DNA from: JANNXY01 sp039795755
GTDB taxonomy: Bacteria > Patescibacteriota > Minisyncoccia > Phycocordibacterales > CAIZIN01
Length of the DNA stretch: 18,323 nucleotides
Assembly: GCA_039795755.1 (NCBI GenBank)
Contig: JBDKLF010000017.1
Location: 1-18,323, forward strand
Reading direction: 5' to 3'
Shown here: in pieces, positions 14,544-18,323 of the stretch
Layout: each line of letters starts with the position of its first letter
How positions within the stretch are numbered: position 1 is the stretch's first letter
The notes under the pieces: generated by a model
The model's input: only the letters and a program-made list of their open reading frames with translations
Database searches by the model: none
What the model was told of the DNA's origin: nothing
Translations under genes and position numbers: made by a program

Positions 14544-15233
14544 ATGCAACCAAGTGATTGGGACAAAGAAATACTACTCATTGATAAGCCGGAAGGAATT
14601 ACTTCTTTCGATGTTATACGTCGTATCAAGAGAATGATGAAAGATACAGGAATAGTGAAGCTTCCCAAGATTGGTCACGGTGGAACACTTGATCCGATGG
14701 CAACAGGATTGATGATAATCGGAATTGGAAAGGGTACCAAGAAGCTTAATGATTATTTGAAATTAGATAAAACATACGAGGCAGAAATTGCTCTCGGTAT
14801 AAGAACTGATACGAGTGATATCACTGGTAATATTCTGGAAAGTATAAGTGATACTGAAATTGCAAAGTTGAATGTAAATCAAGAAAAGGTACAAGAAGTA
14901 TTGAAATCTCTCGAGGGTGAGATTGAACTTCCCGTGTCTGTGTACTCAGCGTTGAAGCGATCAGGGAAGCGACTTTATGAATATGCTCGCGAGGGAAAGA
15001 TTGATCAAGTAGAAATTCCAATTCGAAAAATGATGGTTCATAAAGCAGTGTATATTTCTTTTGATAACAATCAGAATAAAATAAAAGCAGCATTCGACGT
15101 GGGCTCAGGAACATATATCAGATCACTTGCAGAGGAAATTGGTAAGCGATTAGGTACTGTGGCAACACTTTCAGCCCTACGAAGAAGCAAAGTTGGGCAA
15201 TTTGAGATTGGGGATGCCAAGCAGTTGAATTAG
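14544..15233 (+). CDS. truB: tRNA pseudouridine(55) synthase
   Basis: Converts uridine 55 in the T-loop of tRNAs to pseudouridine. The 229-aa product has motif I LLIDKPEGITSFDVI (11-25) and the catalytic motif HGGTLDPMATG (45-55) with nucleophile Asp50. It then has the KTYEAEIALGIRTDTSDITG segment with the conserved Tyr, the VSVYSALKRSGKRLYEYAREG region that contacts tRNA, and the GSGTYIRSLAEEIGKRLG motif near the C-terminus. The C-terminal PUA-like extension of E. coli TruB (314 aa) is absent, as is common for short bacterial forms. It ends TAG, and an apparent -10 box for the next gene begins 4 bp after the stop. Confidence 0.95.
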   Translation: MQPSDWDKEILLIDKPEGITSFDVIRRIKRMMKDTGIVKLPKIGHGGTLDPMATGLMIIGIGKGTKKLNDYLKLDKTYEAEIALGIRTDTSDITGNILESISDTEIAKLNVNQEKVQEVLKSLEGEIELPVSVYSALKRSGKRLYEYAREGKIDQVEIPIRKMMVHKAVYISFDNNQNKIKAAFDVGSGTYIRSLAEEIGKRLGTVATLSALRRSKVGQFEIGDAKQLN

Positions 15234-15236
15234 CGT

Positions 15237-15242
15237 TATACT
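15237..15242 (+). promoter_or_regulatory. Possible -10 box upstream of the FKBP gene
   Basis: TATACT just after the truB stop; the start would be near 15249, leaving a 20-nt leader before the ATG at 15269. No -35 and no Shine-Dalgarno, so co-transcription with truB is equally possible. Confidence 0.35.
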
Positions 15243-15268
15243 AGTGTAGTATTAGCTAGTTAAAAATT

Positions 15269-15799
15269 ATGAGAAAACTTACATTTGGAGAGTGGGTAGC
15301 AGTAGTAATTGCAGTAGCTGTGGTATCGTATTTCTTCTTCTTTAATGGAACAGTATTATCACTTAATGTTGATAATAATACTCCTGAACTAGGAACACGT
15401 CTTCCATCACAAGCTGTAGCAACAACAACTGTAACTACTCCGACAACAACGATGACAAATAATTCATATTCACTTCCAGGAATTCAAATCACTGATGTGG
15501 TAGTAGGAACTGGAGCAGAAGCAGTGGCCGGAAAGACCGTGGTAGTTAATTACACAGGAAAGTTCACTGATGGAAAGGTATTCGATAGTTCAATTCCACG
15601 TGGAGAACCGTTTGATTTCGTACTTGGTGCAGGCATGGTAATTGCTGGATGGGACGAAGGAGTAGCGGGAATGAAAGTGGGAGGAAAGCGAACATTGGTA
15701 ATTGATTCAACTAAGGCATACGGACCAAATGATTATGGTCCAATTCCAGGTGGATCAACACTTGTTTTCGATGTCGAATTGCTTGACGTTCAAGATTAA
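15269..15799 (+). CDS. Membrane-anchored FKBP-type peptidyl-prolyl isomerase
   Basis: This 176-aa protein has one N-terminal anchor helix (about 8-26, VAVVIAVAVVSYFFFF) and a Thr/Pro-rich linker (about 49-66) outside the membrane. An FKBP domain (about 70-175) follows. Expected active-site residues are present: Tyr95 in VVNYTGKF, Phe105-Asp106 in GKVFDSS, Val124-Ile125 and Trp128 in GMVIAGWDEGVAGMKVGGKR, and Tyr151 in KAYGPNDYG. The closing strand is STLVFDVELLDV. It probably assists folding of exported proteins (inference from family and anchor). Its last codons contain the -35 of a promoter that reads into the non-coding region downstream. Confidence 0.93.
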   Translation: MRKLTFGEWVAVVIAVAVVSYFFFFNGTVLSLNVDNNTPELGTRLPSQAVATTTVTTPTTTMTNNSYSLPGIQITDVVVGTGAEAVAGKTVVVNYTGKFTDGKVFDSSIPRGEPFDFVLGAGMVIAGWDEGVAGMKVGGKRTLVIDSTKAYGPNDYGPIPGGSTLVFDVELLDVQD

Positions 15800-15811
15800 A
15801 ACTGAGATAAT
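15783..15811 (+). promoter_or_regulatory. Promoter reading into a structured non-coding region
   Basis: TTGACG (15783-15788), 17-bp spacer ending in TGA, then GATAAT (15806-15811). Both boxes match 5 of 6 consensus bases and the extended TGn is present. The predicted start is about 15818. It overlaps the end of the FKBP gene, and the next ORF begins only at 15973. Confidence 0.6.
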
Positions 15812-15817
15812 ATCAGT

Positions 15818-15972
15818 GTAGGAAGCAACGAACGCTCGTTGAAAAGCCCCAAAGGAACTCTCCGTGTGGGGCTTTTCATATACCTCGCATATGACTCACA
15901 CGGAGGGACGAGTGCAATTAGCACATCAGACGTTCGTCGCGTCTGATAACAACCCCTTCACCCGAAAAACAT
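15818..15972 (+). ncRNA. Candidate structured RNA or long structured leader
   Basis: This 155-nt stretch has no ORF and a dense set of complementary arms: 15826-15831/15836-15841 (CAACGA/TCGTTG), 15841-15850/15868-15877 (10 bp), 15877-15881/15889-15893 (CATAT/ATATG), 15912-15915/15921-15924 (GTGC/GCAC) and 15925-15932/15940-15947 (8 bp). A 13-bp pairing, 15858-15870 with 15895-15907, competes with the second hairpin or forms a pseudoknot with its loop. A further 5-bp match joins 15907-15911 to the loop 15934-15938. A good promoter ends just upstream. No known RNA family is recognised (not tmRNA, RNase P, SRP, 6S or a riboswitch I know). It may be a free small RNA or the leader of the 65-aa membrane-protein gene. 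Confidence 0.45.
15841..15877 (+). terminator. Strong hairpin, probable FKBP terminator
   Basis: A perfect 10-bp stem GAAAAGCCCC / GGGGCTTTTC with a 17-nt loop, ending in CTTTTC rather than a long T run. It is 41 bp after the FKBP stop. It also lies only about 23 nt after the predicted start of the promoter at 15783-15811, so it may instead be part of that RNA. Confidence 0.6.
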
Positions 15973-16170
15973 ATGGGATTTTTTCGAGCGATTGGATTCG
16001 TCATTGTGCTGATTGCATTGAGGATTCTAATGAGTGAGGTCTTTCACGCATTAGAATCAGCCCTCGTGTCGTTCTTTGGGGCTTTGCAGCGTTTTGCGGA
16101 ATTTGTTGATCCACATAGTTTCACTGCGAGTGGATTCGAATCCCTTGCACCACAAATGCCGCATTATTAG
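15973..16170 (+). CDS. Small membrane protein (65 aa)
   Basis: The N-terminal half is one hydrophobic helix (about 5-21, RAIGFVIVLIALRILM) followed by an amphipathic stretch (SEVFHALESALVSFFGALQRFAEFV, about 21-45) and a polar tail ending in His-Tyr. No family is recognised. The start codon lies in a possible AT-rich hairpin (15963-15969 with 15980-15986), which could hide it from ribosomes. A good terminator follows 8 bp after the TAG stop, supporting a real transcription unit. Confidence 0.55.
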   Translation: MGFFRAIGFVIVLIALRILMSEVFHALESALVSFFGALQRFAEFVDPHSFTASGFESLAPQMPHY

Positions 16171-16177
16171 CTGAATG

Positions 16178-16206
16178 AACCGTCCTCCCACAATTGGACG
16201 GTTTTT
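16178..16206 (+). terminator. Intrinsic terminator after the 65-aa gene
   Basis: AACCGTCC (16178-16185) pairs with GGACGGTT (16196-16203) around a 10-nt loop, followed by a run of five T ending at 16206. Confidence 0.85.
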
Positions 16207-16218
16207 CATTTGTGTGAT

Positions 16219-16224
16219 TATATG
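16219..16224 (+). promoter_or_regulatory. Possible -10 box before the 89-aa gene
   Basis: TATATG, 7 nt before the ATG at 16232, matching the leaderless spacing seen elsewhere. Only 4 of 6 consensus bases; no -35. Confidence 0.3.
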
Positions 16225-16231
16225 AGTAGGT

Positions 16232-16501
16232 ATGAAAGCGTTCATTTTAAGGTATACATTCAAGTCGAGACAAACTCCAACTGTGACAACACTAGTTACA
16301 ATTCTGGAGGTTGCGGATCGGATTGACCATTGTTTCAGAAGTGCTGATTACTTTAGGAAAAATTTCCCAAATTCAAAATACGAAGCATTGATGCCTGATT
16401 TACCAATCGAGATTGCAACATCGGAAGCTGAGGGAACCATGCGAGTAATTACACATGTTGAAATATGTGGTGACTATTTGAAGCACGACGATTCAAAGTA
16501 G
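16232..16501 (+). CDS. Hypothetical protein (89 aa) upstream of tgt
   Basis: ATG at 16232 to TAG at 16499-16501. The product starts with a short strand-like segment (KAFILRYTF), then a helix-like region containing VADRIDHCFRSADYFRKNF (about 27-45) and an acidic C-terminus. No signal peptide, membrane helix or known motif is seen. It follows a terminator and ends against tgt (the stop TAG overlaps a GTG codon in the tgt frame by one base), so it is probably the first gene of a two-gene unit with tgt. A link to queuosine is possible from position only. Confidence 0.5.
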   Translation: MKAFILRYTFKSRQTPTVTTLVTILEVADRIDHCFRSADYFRKNFPNSKYEALMPDLPIEIATSEAEGTMRVITHVEICGDYLKHDDSK

Positions 16502-16518
16502 TGAATCGTTTTTATTTT

Positions 16519-17757
16519 ATGTCATTCAAATTTGAAATTAAAAAGAAAATAGAAGGAAGTCTAGCGCGTGTAGGGGAGATTCATACTCCACATGGGATTA
16601 TTCATACACCTGCTTTTGTGATTGTAGGGACCAAGGCGACAGTGAAGTCACTCACTCCAGAACAAGTAAAGGAACTTGGTGCAGAGACAGTGCTGGCAAA
16701 TACATATCATTTATATTTAGAACCAGGTGATGAGCGGATTGCTCGTATGGGAGGATTGCACAAGGTGATGAATTGGCAGGGACCAACGATGACTGATTCA
16801 GGAGGATTCCAGGTGTTTTCTCTTGGTGCAGCATATGGAAAGAATATTTCAAAGCTTACTAAAGCAGGTGCTGAGCCAGAATTATTGCTACCAGAAGTGT
16901 CAGAAGAACTCGCGAAGGCAAAGCCGGCACAAATCAGTGAAGAAGGTGTGTCATTCAGATCACACATCGATGGGTCTTCACATTATTTTACGCCAAAGAA
17001 ATCAATTGATATTCAGCATAATCTCGGAGCGGATATTATTGTGGCATTTGATGAATGCACTTCACCGAATGAACCGTTTGCTTATCAGCGACAAGCGCTC
17101 GATCGAACTCATCGCTGGGCAAAGGCGTGTCTCGCACACCATCTCTCGTCTCCTCAATCAGAATTGCAGGCATTATATGGAGTGGTTCAAGGTGGGAGAT
17201 TCGAAGACTTGAGAAAAGAGTCTGCACAAGCATTAGTTGAAATGAAAGCTGAAGATGTGAAGGGGAATGTGCGAGGATTCGATGGGTATGCAATTGGAGG
17301 ATCATTTGCAAAGGAAGATATGGCAACTGCGGTAGCGTGGGTGAATGGTGAATTACCAGAAGACAAACCGCGTCATTTGCTCGGTATTGGTGAGCCGGAA
17401 GATTTGTTCATGGGAGTAGAACAAGGATGTGACACATTTGATTGTGTTGCACCTACTCGTATCGCTCGCAATGGGCAGCATTATACAAAGACAGGGAAGA
17501 TCAATATTCGCAATCTCGAATTCCGTGATGATCTCGGACCTGTTGATGAAGGTTGTGAATGTTATACCTGTAAGCACTATACTCGCGCATATGTCTCACA
17601 TCTTCATCGATCAGATGAAATGCTTGCTGCAACATTGTCATCGATTCATAATCTCTACTTCATTGTGAATTTGGTGAAGCACATTCGACAGTCACTTATT
17701 GAAGGGAATTTTCAAGAATTCAAAACAGAATTTCTTAGTAAATACAAAACAAAATAA
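16519..17757 (+). CDS. tgt: tRNA-guanine transglycosylase (queuine tRNA-ribosyltransferase)
   Basis: Exchanges guanine 34 of His, Asp, Asn and Tyr tRNAs for the queuosine precursor preQ1. The 412-aa product has TPAFVIVGTKATVKSLTP, the base-binding Asp93 in MTDSGGFQVFSLG, the GVVQGG motif, and the nucleophile Asp308 in FDCVAPTRIARNG. The zinc site is Cys346, Cys348, Cys351 and His377, with the same spacing (2, 3, 26) as the E. coli enzyme. It is about 37 residues longer than E. coli Tgt; an extra charged stretch lies near 108-142. A GTG at 16501 would add six residues. I prefer the ATG at 16519, since MSFKFEI aligns with the family start, but termination-reinitiation at the GTG cannot be excluded. 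No preQ1 synthesis gene is in the window. Confidence 0.94.
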   Translation: MSFKFEIKKKIEGSLARVGEIHTPHGIIHTPAFVIVGTKATVKSLTPEQVKELGAETVLANTYHLYLEPGDERIARMGGLHKVMNWQGPTMTDSGGFQVFSLGAAYGKNISKLTKAGAEPELLLPEVSEELAKAKPAQISEEGVSFRSHIDGSSHYFTPKKSIDIQHNLGADIIVAFDECTSPNEPFAYQRQALDRTHRWAKACLAHHLSSPQSELQALYGVVQGGRFEDLRKESAQALVEMKAEDVKGNVRGFDGYAIGGSFAKEDMATAVAWVNGELPEDKPRHLLGIGEPEDLFMGVEQGCDTFDCVAPTRIARNGQHYTKTGKINIRNLEFRDDLGPVDEGCECYTCKHYTRAYVSHLHRSDEMLAATLSSIHNLYFIVNLVKHIRQSLIEGNFQEFKTEFLSKYKTK

Positions 17758-17759
17758 AA

Positions 17760-17790
17760 ATCCTGACCTCAAGTGAGTGTAGGATCAGGA
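17760..17790 (-). terminator. Terminator overlapping the 3' end of the unknown minus gene
   Basis: Minus strand TCCTGA (17790-17785) pairs with TCAGGA (17766-17761), with an inner ACTCA/TGAG match, followed by TTTTTATTTT. The stop codon of the minus gene lies within the hairpin. On the plus strand the hairpin has no T run, so tgt is not clearly terminated here. Confidence 0.6.
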
Positions 17791-18302
17791 ATTGTCCGCG
17801 GGAAGATTAATTGGAAGAGTTCCTTGTATGTTGCTTCCACTGCATTCGGATCTTTGGTTACCTTTTCTACTCGAGCGAACAGATCGATGTGAACCAATCC
17901 TTTTTGTTCCAGTTCCTCAATCGATTTGATGACGTAGTGTCTGTAGAAACCCTTTTGGGCCTGACCATTCAGTATGGCAAAGAATGCAAAATCCGCCGCA
18001 CTGTCCATGAAGGTGGCGATATTTTCAACGGCTTGATCTTCGCTTACCTGGTCGTTCTTGGCAAGTAGCGGCACATGTTCTGAGACATATCGCACCAAGC
18101 CTTCTACCGCTGAGGAATAAGCACTGGTCAATGGGTAACAAATCTTCAGAAAGACGAGTCGAGGATTCGCAAGTTGATCGAAGGTGAAAAACGAAAATAC
18201 ACCTGAGGCGGATTTTGCTTGTTTTTCAATCTCTGGCATCGATTCTCCACGAAAGAATTTAACCAACTCACGTATCCTGTTATTAAAGAGCGTTGTTTTC
18301 AT
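17769..18302 (-). CDS. Hypothetical soluble protein, mostly helical
   Basis: The frame has three consecutive ATGs (18308, 18305, 18302). I choose the third because an extended -10 box (TGG-TATTGT) lies exactly 7 nt before it; the product is then 177 aa. No signal peptide or membrane helix is seen. The sequence looks mainly helical, with segments such as NNRIRELVKFFRGE near the start, AYSSAVEGLVRYVSEHVPLL, AVENIATFMDSAADFAFFAIL, and KSIEELEQKGLVHIDLFARVEKV near the end. No family is recognised. It is the only gene here that ends in TGA, and by eye it has more C/G-ending codons than the core genes, so it may be a recent arrival. It converges on tgt. Confidence 0.7.
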   Translation of the reverse strand: MKTTLFNNRIRELVKFFRGESMPEIEKQAKSASGVFSFFTFDQLANPRLVFLKICYPLTSAYSSAVEGLVRYVSEHVPLLAKNDQVSEDQAVENIATFMDSAADFAFFAILNGQAQKGFYRHYVIKSIEELEQKGLVHIDLFARVEKVTKDPNAVEATYKELFQLIFPRTIPDPTLT

Positions 18303-18309
18303 CATCATG

Positions 18310-18318
18310 ACAATACCA
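18310..18318 (-). promoter_or_regulatory. Extended -10 box of the unknown minus gene
   Basis: Minus strand TGG plus TATTGT (18315-18310). Its spacing of 7 nt to the third ATG supports the start at 18302. The -35 would be outside the window. Confidence 0.4.
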
Positions 18319-18323
18319 CCAAA

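Noticed and set aside
15820..15828. AGGAAGCAA resembling the SRP RNA motif AGGAAGCAG
   Set aside because: The surrounding sequence lacks the SRP RNA domain IV hairpin and its other conserved loop bases.
15841..15907. Classical terminator-antiterminator riboswitch
   Set aside because: The arm that would disrupt the hairpin lies downstream of it and is transcribed too late to prevent termination; a pseudoknot or post-transcriptional role fits better.
16207..16518. preQ1 riboswitch upstream of tgt
   Set aside because: No compact stem with the C-rich loop and A-rich tail of preQ1-I, and most of the interval is occupied by the 89-aa ORF.
1..18323. Recoded UGA (as in Gracilibacteria and Absconditabacteria)
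   Set aside because: No in-frame TGA interrupts any recognised gene, and one gene appears to end in TGA; the standard code explains everything.
1..18323. tRNA genes, CRISPR arrays, insertion sequences or prophage
   Set aside because: No cloverleaf with a T-loop box, no regularly spaced repeats, and no transposase, integrase or phage structural motifs were seen on either strand.

Overview
The window reads as an ordinary chromosomal stretch of a small-genome bacterium, most likely a member of the Patescibacteria (Candidate Phyla Radiation, Parcubacteria-like). I infer this from short, tightly packed housekeeping genes, a reduced gene for each function, a degenerate PriA and a degenerate DNA polymerase III delta'-like protein. 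Shine-Dalgarno sequences are almost absent, and TATAAT-like boxes lie 6-10 nt before many start codons. No 16S or other phylogenetic marker is present, so the placement is tentative. The genetic code is standard: by my reading 18 complete genes end in TAA, 5 in TAG and 1 in TGA.

Layout. 1-595 (-): 5' part of an unknown membrane-anchored protein running off the left edge. 657-1468 (+): DUF167/YggU protein, hibernation factor HPF/RaiA and an overlapping 53-aa membrane protein. 4740-1473 (-): the classical priA-def-fmt cluster, with a PriA that keeps its zinc cysteines but has lost its helicase motifs. 4793-7267 (+): mreB, a delta'-like AAA+ remnant, a 51-aa basic protein and frr. 8052-7348 (-): a secreted DNRLRE/CBM96-like protein of different base composition. 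9983-8181 (-): typA/bipA. 10042-14207 (+): a small two-helix membrane protein, a bacterial PH-domain membrane protein, then a MacA/MacB-type exporter as adaptor, permease and ATPase. 14509-14222 (-): a small cysteine-bearing protein. 14544-15799 (+): truB and a membrane-anchored FKBP prolyl isomerase. 15783-15972: a good promoter followed by a strongly structured non-coding stretch. 15973-17757 (+): a 65-aa membrane protein, an 89-aa unknown and tgt. 18302-17769 (-): an unknown protein.

Functionally the window is dominated by translation: formylation and deformylation of Met (fmt, def), ribosome recycling (frr), hibernation (hpf), ribosome-associated GTPase (typA), tRNA pseudouridine 55 (truB) and queuosine exchange (tgt). 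Envelope functions are mreB, the exporter, the PH protein, FKBP and the secreted protein. No tRNA, rRNA, CRISPR array, insertion sequence or phage gene was recognised.

The three things most worth a second look are the structured RNA candidate at 15818-15986 (several hairpins plus a 13-bp alternative or pseudoknot pairing), the apparently leaderless promoter architecture repeated across the window, and the helicase-dead PriA.
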